This document shows, piece after piece, positions 1-5,349 of a DNA stretch of 5,688 bases. The stretch comes from Chloroflexota bacterium (GTDB taxonomy: Bacteria; Chloroflexota; Anaerolineae; UBA4142), in the NCBI GenBank assembly GCA_016200825.1, contig JACQEA010000068.1, positions 1 through 5,688 on the forward strand, given 5' to 3'. The first letter of the stretch is position 1. Every line of letters starts with the position of its first letter. The notes beneath the pieces were generated by a model. The model ran no database searches. It saw only the letters and a list, made by a program, of their open reading frames with translations, and was not told the DNA's origin. Made by a program: the position numbers and the translations under genes.

Positions 1-465
1 CGCGCTCGGTCCTTGCGCAACGCGCGGCAATTGCGCGACCACGGAACGCGCCGCGACTTGATCGCGCGGCAAACCAACATACGCGTCGTTCAACCAATTC
101 GATTGAGTCGCGTTGCCGTTTGATTTGAGATAATCAATGAATCGCGGGAGCGCGAGCCATTTGCCCGCATCAATCACACCGTCCACTTGCGGCACTTCAC
201 TTTGCACTTGCGCGCCATATCGCGAAATCAAACAGCCCGCGCCGATCAGTAATTGTCCATCGCGTTTTTGATCGCCGAGTTCGCGCATTGCCGCGAGTGA
301 TTCCGCGCGCGCGGCTTGCAAGAATCCGCACGTGTTGACGATCATCACGTCCGCCTCGCGCGGGTTTTCCGTCGCGCGCAAGCCCGCGTTTTGCAACAAA
401 GAACCGATTCCATCGGAATCGGCAGTATTTTTCGCGCACCCGAGAGTGCGAAGGTAATAGCGCAT
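1..465 (-). CDS. rimO: Ribosomal protein S12 methylthiotransferase RimO, N-terminal part (runs off left edge)
   Basis: RimO is a radical-SAM enzyme that adds a methylthio group to an aspartate of ribosomal protein S12. The 155 residues in the window form the N-terminal UPF0004/methylthiotransferase domain. Its three cysteines for the auxiliary iron-sulfur cluster are visible: C10 in TLGCAKNTADSD, C46 in VNTCGF and C78 in GAGCLISRY. CAKN and NTCGF, instead of the MiaB-type CQMN and NTC-VR, favour RimO over the tRNA enzyme MiaB. The radical-SAM CxxxCxxC motif and the TRAM domain lie beyond the left edge. The ATG at 465-463 is preceded by AGGA (476-473) at 7 nt spacing. That AGGA overlaps the TAG stop of the RodZ-like gene, leaving a 9-nt gap, so the two genes are very likely cotranscribed and translationally coupled. 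An HTH/DUF4115 gene followed by rimO is a recurrent bacterial neighbourhood. Confidence 0.93.
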   Translation of the reverse strand, partial: MRYYLRTLGCAKNTADSDGIGSLLQNAGLRATENPREADVMIVNTCGFLQAARAESLAAMRELGDQKRDGQLLIGAGCLISRYGAQVQSEVPQVDGVIDAGKWLALPRFIDYLKSNGNATQSNWLNDAYVGLPRDQVAARSVVAQLPRVAQGPSA

Positions 466-474
466 TACAAAATC

Positions 475-1197
475 CTAATTCAAAATTGTTTTCGTCACGG
501 TCGGCGTCGGAGTTTCGATATTAAATGTTGGTGTCGGCGTTGCAGTTGGAATTGGTGTCGGCGCTTTGGGTGGAGTCGGCTTGACGCTAACGGGCGTTGC
601 TTTGCTGTTCGCCGTCCATTGCCGTTCCATCAAAGTTTTTTCCGCGAACACTGCCGCGAGCACGCGCTTGCCGTTAAAATAAATTTCCGCGCCCTTCGCG
701 TTCTCCACGCGAAAGTACAACGAATCTTTCGCGCTCCACGAACGCGACGTACCTGGATCCATCGCCCCATTGAAAACTAAAACGCCATTTATGCCGACGA
801 TCACTTTGATATTTTCAATCGCGTCGATATCGAGATTGAGCGGCAAGCTCGAATCAAGCGCGCGTTGTGCGCGCGTTGTACGCGTCGGCGTGGGATTGCC
901 GGGAAAAGTTGCAAAGGGCGGCGCAGTCGCGGCGAAAGTTGGAATTGGAGTTGACGCCCCGGGCGGAAGTGGAAGCGTGACGGTGGGCAAGGCGCGCGTG
1001 ATTGTGGGCGTGCGTCGCGTTGCGTTGCTTACGGCGGTGCTCAATTGATTCAGCGCGAAAAATCCGCACGCGAAAAAAATAATAATTGCGAGAATGCCAA
1101 TGCCGATGAGCGCGGGTAACGGAAGTGGAATGCGCGCGGTTAAATCGCGCACGAGCGAAGGCGGCGCCTTGCGCGGAAATATTCCTTCCGTATTCAA
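475..1197 (-). CDS. RodZ-like protein, membrane and DUF4115 C-terminal portion (separated from its HTH by a stop)
   Basis: This is the C-terminal half of a RodZ-like protein; RodZ links the cell-shape cytoskeleton to the membrane. Counting from the TTG at 1197 (240 residues), there is a short basic cytoplasmic stretch, one membrane helix at about 27-50 (ALIGIGILAIIIFFACGFFAL), a Thr/Pro-rich linker at about 58-110, and a DUF4115/RodZ-C domain at about 125-195 (VGINGVLVFNGAMDPG, then FRVENAKGAEIYFNG, then ERQWT). A TPTP-rich tail ends the protein. The TTG start is doubtful: no good ribosome-binding site precedes it and the start-to-helix segment is not a natural N-terminus. The same frame is open upstream to 1332 and encodes more Pro-rich linker (KLPTRPAPRARENPVAPP), and is in phase with the HTH part. 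The natural reading is therefore one gene, 1623 to 475, with a TAA in it. The domain assignment is firm; expression of this half is uncertain. Confidence 0.75.
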   Translation of the reverse strand: MNTEGIFPRKAPPSLVRDLTARIPLPLPALIGIGILAIIIFFACGFFALNQLSTAVSNATRRTPTITRALPTVTLPLPPGASTPIPTFAATAPPFATFPGNPTPTRTTRAQRALDSSLPLNLDIDAIENIKVIVGINGVLVFNGAMDPGTSRSWSAKDSLYFRVENAKGAEIYFNGKRVLAAVFAEKTLMERQWTANSKATPVSVKPTPPKAPTPIPTATPTPTFNIETPTPTVTKTILN

Positions 1198-1332
1198 CTG
1201 TTCCGGCGGAGGGAAAGTTAATTCTTGGGGCGACTCCTCCGCGATTGTTTCCGCATCGGGCGCGATCGGGGGCGCAACTGGATTTTCGCGCGCGCGCGGC
1301 GCGGGACGCGTAGGAAGTTTAAACGAAAAATT

Positions 1333-1623
1333 TTAGCGCGCCGTGGGCGGCGGCGCGATGGGTTGCGGAATAGGCTTAGGTTTGGGCGGCGCGGTAAGAT
1401 CGGAAATTAACAGGCGCAACGCTTCTTGCGAATCCGCGCCGAGATAAGCCGCGTACGTGCGAATCAAGCCGCGCAGAAATGGCTCGGGCGGAAGTTGAGA
1501 AAAATCACCCGCCTCGAGCGCCTCGATAATATTCGCGCGGATGCGCGTATCAATTTCAATTTGCAGTGGTGCCAGCCCGCGCGTTTCCCGCGCGTGACGC
1601 AAATAGTCACCGACCAAAGCCAT
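1333..1623 (-). CDS. RodZ-like protein, N-terminal HTH portion (96 aa, ends at an in-frame TAA)
   Basis: This is the cytoplasmic helix-turn-helix domain (HTH_25/RodZ type). GDYLRHARETRGLAPLQIEIDTRI and then IIEALEAGDFSQLPPEPFLRGLIRTYAAYLGAD (about residues 5-68) match the family pattern, including LPxxxFxRGxxRxYAxxLG. A Pro/Lys-rich linker follows (PPKPKPIPQPIAPPPTAR) and runs into TAA at 1335-1333. The ATG at 1623 is chosen because the HTH begins five residues later, and because the -10 box lies 7 nt upstream, so longer starts up to 1740 would lie upstream of the promoter. In other family members the linker continues into a membrane helix and DUF4115, exactly what is found in the same frame after the stop. 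The cause may be a recent nonsense mutation, an assembly error, or a true split into a soluble HTH protein and a membrane protein. TAA is not a codon known for programmed readthrough in bacteria. Confidence 0.8.
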   Translation of the reverse strand: MALVGDYLRHARETRGLAPLQIEIDTRIRANIIEALEAGDFSQLPPEPFLRGLIRTYAAYLGADSQEALRLLISDLTAPPKPKPIPQPIAPPPTAR

Positions 1624-1625
1624 CG

Positions 1626-1656
1626 CAATTGTTATAACCGTTGTAAAATCAATTGT
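1626..1656. promoter_or_regulatory. Paired CAATTGT direct repeats over the minus-strand promoter (possible operator)
   Basis: CAATTGT occurs at 1626-1632 and 1650-1656, 24 bp apart start to start. One copy touches the -10/start region and the other the -35 box of the RodZ-like promoter. GTTATAAC (1631-1638), a perfect palindrome, lies between them and contains the -10 box. The sequence is A/T-rich, so chance is possible. Confidence 0.25.
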
Positions 1657-1659
1657 CAA
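1631..1659 (-). promoter_or_regulatory. SigA-type promoter of the RodZ-like/rimO unit, leaderless
   Basis: On the minus strand, TTGACA (1659-1654, perfect -35), a 17-nt spacer, then TATAAC (1636-1631, 5 of 6 to the -10 consensus). Exactly 7 nt (AATTGCG) separate the -10 box from the ATG at 1623, so transcription should start at or one base before the ATG. No Shine-Dalgarno sequence could fit, which agrees with a leaderless mRNA. Confidence 0.8.
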
Positions 1660-1662
1660 ATC

Positions 1663-1691
1663 TTGTGCGCCACTTTTGCTTGTGATATAAT
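1663..1691 (+). promoter_or_regulatory. Extended -10 promoter of the LCP gene, probably leaderless
   Basis: TATAAT (1686-1691, perfect) is preceded by TG at 1683-1684, giving an extended -10 (TGATATAAT). A weak -35, TTGTGC (1663-1668, 3 of 6), lies 17 nt upstream. The ATG at 1699 follows the -10 box by exactly 7 nt (TTTGGCG), so the mRNA should begin at or next to that ATG. If the second ATG (1714) is used instead, there would be a leader of about 15 nt. Confidence 0.75.
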
Positions 1692-1698
1692 TTTGGCG

Positions 1699-3069
1699 AT
1701 GGAAAATCCTCCCATGCGCCGCCGCGTCTCGCGCGCCCAACGCGAACGCGCGCTAGTGCGGAATATTTTTTTGCTGAGTTGCCTCGCGCTCTTTTTGTGC
1801 GGCGCGACTTTTTTTGGTTTTCAAACTTTTGAGACCGCGCGCCAAGCCGTACTAGTTTTTGGCGCGCCCGATTTGGGCACGCTCATCGAACCCGACGCCG
1901 CGATCACAACCCCGCGCGTGAATCCGCCGAATCTCGCCGCGGGCGAACGCGTAAATTTTTTGCTGTTGGGAATTGATCGCCGTCCGAGCGAACGCTGTCC
2001 ATGCCGCACGGATACGATGATGCTCGCGACGCTCGATCCAAAAACAAATACCGCGGGCGTGGTGACGATTCCGCGCGATTTGTTTGTGCCCATTCCCGAA
2101 GTGGGTGAGAATCGAATCAACACCGCGAATTTTTACGGCGAGTTGTACAAATATCCCGGCGGCGGACCTGCGCTCGCGAAGAAAACCGTCGAATATAATT
2201 TTGGGCGGCGCGTTCATTTTTACGTGCTGGTAGATTTCAGCGGCTTTCGCAAAGCCGTAGATGCGATTGGCGGAATTGACGTTGACGTTGCTAAAGCGAT
2301 TGACGATCCAAATTATCCCGACGAAAATTTTGGGGTCAAACATATTTTTATTCCGCAAGGCAAAGTGCATATGAACGGCGAACTCGCGTTGGAATACGCG
2401 CGCGCGCGCCACACAACCGACAACGGCGATTTCGGCAGATCCAAACGTCAGATTCAAGTCTTGTTGGCGATTCGCGACAAGGCATTGCGCTTGGATATCA
2501 TTTCCAAATTGCCGAGTCTAATTCAGTCGTCGTGGGGAATTATCGAAACAGATATTCAGCCGCAAGATGTCATTCAACTCGCGCAGCTCGCGTCAAAAGT
2601 AAAAACCGAAAGTATCAAGACGGCGTTTATTGACGAAACAATGACGGTGCAATTTCGCAACAATCAAAACGCAGTAGTGTTGTGGCCTGATCGCGTCAAG
2701 ATTGGGCGATTGATGGATCAAATCATTCCGGATAACAATACGATGGCGGATCAAATGAGCCGCGTGCAACAAGAAGCCGCGCAAATATTGGTGCTAAACG
2801 GTACTGGCTCAACGGTCGTTGCCGAACAAGCCGCGCGTTTTTTGCAAGCGCAAGGGTTTCAGGTTAACGCGATTGGAAACGCGGATCGCGCGGACTATGC
2901 CAAAACAGTTCTCGTGGATATGAACGGAGAAAAAATCGCGACGGTGAGCGCGCTCGCGAAAATATTTCATGTTGATCCCAGCAATGTTCGTAAAGGGGTT
3001 GGAATAAAAGGTGAACCGGATTTACGCGTCATTATCGGCGCAGACTGGACGCCGCCATCATCGCCGTAA
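1699..3069 (+). CDS. LytR-CpsA-Psr (LCP) family wall-polymer transferase with LytR_C domain
   Basis: LCP proteins move lipid-linked glycopolymers onto peptidoglycan at the outer face of the membrane. The product has 456 residues: a basic N-terminus (RRRVSRAQRER), one membrane helix at about 22-44, a linker, then the LCP domain at about 85-265. Its hallmarks are NFLLLGIDRRP, the Arg/Asp pair in CRTDTMMLATLDP (R103, D105), VVTIPRDLFV (R126, D127), RINTANFYG, and the ALEYARARHTTDNGDFGRSKRQ block (R235, R237, R247, R250) that binds the polyprenyl pyrophosphate head group in the family. A LytR_C domain occupies about 360-448 (ILVLNGTGSTVVAEQAARFLQAQGF to PDLRVIIGAD). The ATG at 1699 sits 7 nt after the -10 box. 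ATG 1714 (M6), with GGAA about 9 nt upstream, is an alternative. The frame is open upstream to 1426 but overlaps the RodZ-like gene and precedes the promoter. Two stops close the gene (TAA TCT TGA). Confidence 0.92.
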   Translation: MENPPMRRRVSRAQRERALVRNIFLLSCLALFLCGATFFGFQTFETARQAVLVFGAPDLGTLIEPDAAITTPRVNPPNLAAGERVNFLLLGIDRRPSERCPCRTDTMMLATLDPKTNTAGVVTIPRDLFVPIPEVGENRINTANFYGELYKYPGGGPALAKKTVEYNFGRRVHFYVLVDFSGFRKAVDAIGGIDVDVAKAIDDPNYPDENFGVKHIFIPQGKVHMNGELALEYARARHTTDNGDFGRSKRQIQVLLAIRDKALRLDIISKLPSLIQSSWGIIETDIQPQDVIQLAQLASKVKTESIKTAFIDETMTVQFRNNQNAVVLWPDRVKIGRLMDQIIPDNNTMADQMSRVQQEAAQILVLNGTGSTVVAEQAARFLQAQGFQVNAIGNADRADYAKTVLVDMNGEKIATVSALAKIFHVDPSNVRKGVGIKGEPDLRVIIGADWTPPSSP

Positions 3070-3075
3070 TCTTGA

Positions 3076-3104
3076 TTGCCAAGTCGAAAGATTGATGTTA
3101 CACT
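3076..3104 (+). promoter_or_regulatory. Promoter of dnaX
   Basis: TTGCCA (3076-3081, 5 of 6 to the -35 consensus), 17-nt spacer, TACACT (3099-3104, 4 of 6 to the -10 consensus) with an extended TG at 3096-3097. It starts 7 nt after the stop of the LCP gene. The predicted transcript start is near 3111, giving a leader of about 16 nt that holds the dnaX ribosome-binding site. The TTG at 3076 that could be read as an earlier dnaX start is the -35 box itself. Confidence 0.65.
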
Positions 3105-3117
3105 CGTCGCGATTTCT

Positions 3118-3121
3118 GGAG
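3118..3121 (+). promoter_or_regulatory. Ribosome-binding site of dnaX
   Basis: GGAG (within TGGAGAGAGC) ends 5 nt before the ATG at 3127. It decides the start at MPAQALYLKYRP, the usual DnaX N-terminus, over the in-frame TTG at 3076. Confidence 0.8.
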
Positions 3122-3126
3122 AGAGC

Positions 3127-4707
3127 ATGCCCGCGCAAGCATTGTATTTGAAATATCGCCCGCGCTCATTCGATCAAGTGGAAGGGCAAGATCACATCAC
3201 GCGCACGCTGAAGAACGCGCTCGCGTTGGGGCGGGTCTCGCACGCGTATTTGTTTACGGGTCCGCGCGGCACCGGCAAAACTACGATGGCGCGCATCTTG
3301 GCAAAAGCTGTAAATTGTCTGGCGGAAAAGGAAAATGAAAAACCAGATAATACCTGCGCGATTTGTCGCGCGATCAACGAAGAACGCTTGCTCGATTTAA
3401 TCGAAATTGACGCGGCATCGAATCGCGGGATTGATAATATTCGCGAACTGCGCGAGAAAGTTGGCTTTCGTCCATCGGACGCGCGCTATCGGGTCTATGT
3501 TGTTGACGAAGTGCATATGTTGACGGTGGAAGCGTTTAACGCGTTGCTGAAGACGCTGGAAGAACCGCCGCCGCATGTGATCTTTGTTCTCGCGACGACC
3601 GATCCTCAAAAAATTCCCGCGACCGTACTCTCGCGCGTGCAACGCTTGGATTTCCGGCGACTGACGATTCCAGAAATCATCGCGCGGCTGCGCGAGATTG
3701 CCGAAAAAGAAAAATTGAAAACCGAACCCGCCGCGCTCGAAATTATCGCGCGCTATTCGGGCGGCGGCATGCGCGATGCGATTAGTTTGCTCGATCAGCT
3801 TGCATCGTACGGCAGCGGTGAAGTTACGTTGGCGCAAGTGGAAAATTTGCTTGGCGCGGCTTCGCGCGTATCGGTGAATCAATTGATTGGCGCGCTCGCG
3901 CGTAAAGAAGTCGGCGCAGGCTTGACCGTCATCGCGAATACAATTGATGGCGGCGCAGACCCGCGACAATTTGCGCGCGAGATCGTCGAGTATTTGCGCG
4001 CGCTATTACTCGCGAAAGCAGGAAACGTGAATGCGTTGCCCTTGACGGCGGAAGCGCAAACGGAAATTCAAGAACTGGCCGAACTATTTTCGATTCCGCA
4101 AATTTTGTTGAACACGCGATTGTTCAATCAAGCCGCGTATGAATTACGCGCCAGTACAAATCCGACGCTGCCGTTGGAACTTGCATTCGTTGAAGCAATT
4201 GCTGATCCTATCGCGACAGAGCGCGCGCCTTTTGTTTCAACCCCGCGCGAATCGCCGCGCCCCGCGCCAATTGTGCGCGAGACGAAATCAATCGCGAATG
4301 TTACGGCGGTTAAAACCGAGCCAGCGGAAGCAAAAAAAAATATCGAGCTGAACAAGGGTGAGACACTTTCGGTTGAAACGTTGAATGCAAATTGGAGCCG
4401 CGTGCTTGATCGGATTAAAGTTTATAACAAAATTGTCGCGGCGATGTTGCACAATACTGAATTCGTCAAAGTCGAAGGCGATTTGGTGGTGTTGGGTTTT
4501 CACTACGAAGCGCACGCGGAGAAATTTGAAAAACAGGCGAATGGCAAAACGTTGATTGAACGCTCGTTGCGCGAAATTTTCGAGCAACCCTATCGCGTAA
4601 AATGTATTCTGTCACCGAAAAAAGCAAAATTGAAAGCGGTCGAACAAGATCCATTGGTGCAAGAAGCGCGCAAGATGGGCGGCGAGATTTCGCGGATACA
4701 CGACTAG
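3127..4707 (+). CDS. dnaX: DNA polymerase III subunits gamma and tau (clamp-loader ATPase)
   Basis: DnaX is the ATPase of the clamp loader, which places the sliding clamp on DNA; the full-length tau form also ties the loader to the polymerase and helicase. The product has 526 residues. YLKYRPRSFDQVEGQ opens the protein; Walker A is GPRGTGKTT (45-53); a zinc module spans about 64-80; Walker B is VVDEVH (D127, E128); sensor 1 is LATTDP; the arginine-finger segment is LSRVQR (R170; the common SRC is SRV here); sensor 2 is GGMRDAISLLDQ (R216). Domain III (about 245-360) is followed by a Pro/Ala/Glu-rich linker (about 365-412) and a C-terminal domain (about 417-500, LNANWSRVLDRIKVYNKIVAAML). One expected zinc cysteine is Asp74 (KPDNTCAICRAI; C64, C77 and C80 remain). 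Nine A's at codons 402-405 in the linker are a likely slippage site for a short gamma form. The TAG stop lies inside the end of a palindromic repeat. Confidence 0.97.
   Translation: MPAQALYLKYRPRSFDQVEGQDHITRTLKNALALGRVSHAYLFTGPRGTGKTTMARILAKAVNCLAEKENEKPDNTCAICRAINEERLLDLIEIDAASNRGIDNIRELREKVGFRPSDARYRVYVVDEVHMLTVEAFNALLKTLEEPPPHVIFVLATTDPQKIPATVLSRVQRLDFRRLTIPEIIARLREIAEKEKLKTEPAALEIIARYSGGGMRDAISLLDQLASYGSGEVTLAQVENLLGAASRVSVNQLIGALARKEVGAGLTVIANTIDGGADPRQFAREIVEYLRALLLAKAGNVNALPLTAEAQTEIQELAELFSIPQILLNTRLFNQAAYELRASTNPTLPLELAFVEAIADPIATERAPFVSTPRESPRPAPIVRETKSIANVTAVKTEPAEAKKNIELNKGETLSVETLNANWSRVLDRIKVYNKIVAAMLHNTEFVKVEGDLVVLGFHYEAHAEKFEKQANGKTLIERSLREIFEQPYRVKCILSPKKAKLKAVEQDPLVQEARKMGGEISRIHD
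4332..4340 (+). promoter_or_regulatory. A9 run in dnaX, probable slippage/frameshift site for a gamma form
   Basis: Nine A's, read GCA AAA AAA AAT (Ala402-Lys-Lys-Asn405), also give the slippery heptamer A AAA AAA in the right phase for a -1 shift. Adding one A, or a -1 ribosomal shift, gives KKKYRAEQG and stops at TGA 4359-4361 (411 aa). Losing one A gives KKISS and stops at TGA 4349-4351 (407 aa). Both products keep the ATPase core and domain III and lose the C-terminal domain. No strong downstream hairpin is seen (only a short wobble-rich stem, about 4355-4369), which favours RNA-polymerase slippage as in Thermus thermophilus dnaX over the hairpin-stimulated E. coli mechanism. Confidence 0.6.
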
Positions 4708-4839
4708 AACTCGTTTCAAAAACCCGAACAAGTGTTTGTCATTTCGAGCGAAGCGAGAAATCTCCGAGCGGAAAACAAGATTTCTCGGTCACTTCGCTCC
4801 CTCGAAATGACAATTCGGTATTTTTGAAATGACTTCTAG
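4704..4839 (+). repeat. Long imperfect palindrome (MITE-like intergenic repeat) between dnaX and ybaB
   Basis: About 136 bp fold back on themselves. The outer arms are CTAGAACTCGTTTCAAAAA (4704-4722) against the reverse complement of 4821-4839, 17 of 19 matching. Next come CCGAA/TTCGG (4724-4728, 4814-4818), a perfect 13-bp arm TTGTCATTTCGAG/CTCGAAATGACAA (4736-4748, 4801-4813), and CGAGAAATCT/AGATTTCTCG (4754-4763, 4778-4787) around a 14-nt loop. When translated, the core gives the CHFERSEKS...SLPRND peptide that often turns up as spurious short proteins from a repeat widespread in bacterial genomes (recognised from memory, not searched). No transposase is present, so any movement would depend on another element. 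The left end overlaps the dnaX stop codon. The hairpin RNA could slow or end transcription, but no T-run makes it a typical terminator. Confidence 0.75.
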
Positions 4840-4850
4840 AGAATGAATCT

Positions 4851-4925
4851 CACCGCAAAGCATGCCCTGAGTACGTTCGCTTCGCTCAGTATAAACTCCG
4901 CGAACGGGACGCGAAGGGCGCAAAG
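4851..4925 (+). repeat. Composite repeat: CGCAAAG/CGCGAAG units split by a palindromic insert (4861-4907)
   Basis: CACCGCAAAG (4851-4860) and GACGCGAAGGGCGCAAAG (4908-4925) look like neighbouring parts of a short-period CGCAAAG/CGCGAAG repeat. Between them, 4861-4907 holds a separate inverted-repeat segment: CTGAG/CTCAG (4867-4871, 4885-4889) and CGTTCGC/GCGAACG (4874-4880, 4900-4906). The simplest reading is one small repeat inserted into another. The rest of the gap (4926-4977) is A/T-rich and shows no clear gene or terminator. A TATAAA at 4890-4895 inside the insert has only a poor -35 match, and no convincing ybaB promoter was found. Confidence 0.5.
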
Positions 4926-4977
4926 AAAAAAATATTTATTTCTTCACGAGCTTGTGTTTGGATTTAACAAATGAATT

Positions 4978-4981
4978 GGAG
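4978..4981 (+). promoter_or_regulatory. Ribosome-binding site of ybaB
   Basis: GGAG (within ATTGGAGTAAATC) lies 8 nt before the ATG at 4990 and supports this start over the in-frame ATG at 5020. Confidence 0.75.
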
Positions 4982-4989
4982 TAAATCAA

Positions 4990-5349
4990 ATGGCTAAAGG
5001 AAAAGGCGGTGGACGCGGAATGCCCGCGCCGAGAAACGCTGCGCGTCCAGCGAATTCGCAAAATATGTTGCAATCACTGCAACAAAAAATGTTGGAGGCG
5101 CAGGAAGCATTAGCGAATGATACGATTGATGTGAGTGTTGGGGGCGGCGCGGTCACGGTGGTGATGAGTGGCAAACAAGAATTGCGCGAATTGAAAATTT
5201 CGCCGGAGGCGATGAGCGCGGGCGATGTGGATATGTTGCAAGACTTAATTATCGCCGCGGTGAACGAAGCATTAGGAAAATCGCAAGAGTTGGCGGCGCG
5301 ACGTATTAGTACGGTGACCGGTGGATTGAATTTGCCGGGGCCGACTTAG
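4990..5349 (+). CDS. ybaB: YbaB/EbfC family nucleoid-associated DNA-binding protein
   Basis: YbaB/EbfC proteins are small dimeric DNA-binding proteins that coat the nucleoid; the gene usually sits between dnaX and recR, as here. The product has 119 residues. The family core runs from about 24 to 115: an N-terminal helix (NMLQSLQQKMLEAQEALAND), a central sheet (IDVSVGGGAVTVVMSGKQELRELKISPE), the conserved DVDMLQDLIIAAVNEALGKSQEL helix and the TGGLNLPG tail. The extra N-terminus (1-22), rich in Gly, Lys and Arg, could add DNA contacts (inference). The gene follows dnaX by 282 bp of repeats, unusually far for this cluster, so it may depend on readthrough past two repeats or on a promoter not recognised here. 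Confidence 0.93.
   Translation: MAKGKGGGRGMPAPRNAARPANSQNMLQSLQQKMLEAQEALANDTIDVSVGGGAVTVVMSGKQELRELKISPEAMSAGDVDMLQDLIIAAVNEALGKSQELAARRISTVTGGLNLPGPT

Larger units (their letters stand above)
475..1623 (-). pseudogene. Whole RodZ-like locus interrupted by a single in-frame stop (1333-1335)
   Basis: The two halves share one frame (1333 and 475 differ by 858, a multiple of 3), and no other stop occurs between 1623 and 475. The total is 383 codons: 381 sense codons, the internal TAA and the terminal TAG. Order is HTH, Pro-rich linker, TAA, more Pro-rich linker, membrane helix, Thr/Pro linker, DUF4115. The stop falls in the low-complexity linker, where it removes no domain but disconnects them. 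The strong promoter and the tight junction to rimO suggest that the unit is still transcribed. This entry is the alternative reading of the two CDS entries for the same region. Confidence 0.55.

Noticed and set aside
316..780. A 154-codon plus-strand open frame across rimO and the RodZ-like gene
   Set aside because: It is antisense to two recognisable genes, rich in Arg/Cys/Trp from GC-rich antisense codons, with no family resemblance.
1426..1698. The LCP reading frame is open for 91 codons before ATG 1699
   Set aside because: It overlaps the HTH part of the RodZ-like gene on the other strand, lies upstream of the -10 box at 1686-1691, and resembles no LCP N-terminus. The membrane helix follows ATG 1699 at a normal distance.
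1624..1740. Upstream in-frame extension of the HTH gene to an ATG at 1740
   Set aside because: It would contain the gene's own promoter and overlap the start of the LCP gene; the extra residues do not look like protein of this family, and the HTH starts right after ATG 1623.
3076..3126. Earlier TTG start for dnaX
   Set aside because: The TTG is the -35 box (TTGCCA); GGAG at 3118-3121 and the conserved MPAQALYLKYRP start point to 3127.
4355..4369. A hairpin downstream of the A9 run as a frameshift stimulator
   Set aside because: It has only three Watson-Crick pairs next to a 3-nt loop plus wobble pairs, too weak to propose as a stimulatory structure.
4602..4832. A 76-codon open frame overlapping the dnaX end and the repeat
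   Set aside because: It is the known type of spurious translation of a palindromic repeat (CHFERSEKS...SLPRND) plus out-of-frame dnaX sequence.
4867..4895. CTGAGT-N17-TATAAA as a ybaB promoter
   Set aside because: The -35 matches only 3 of 6 and the segment is part of a dispersed repeat; the start would be about 90 nt before ybaB with no other support.
4921..4945. A/T-rich AAGAAA...TTTCTT inverted repeat as a terminator
   Set aside because: The stem is short and all A/T apart from one G-C pair, without a GC-rich base or a following T-run.
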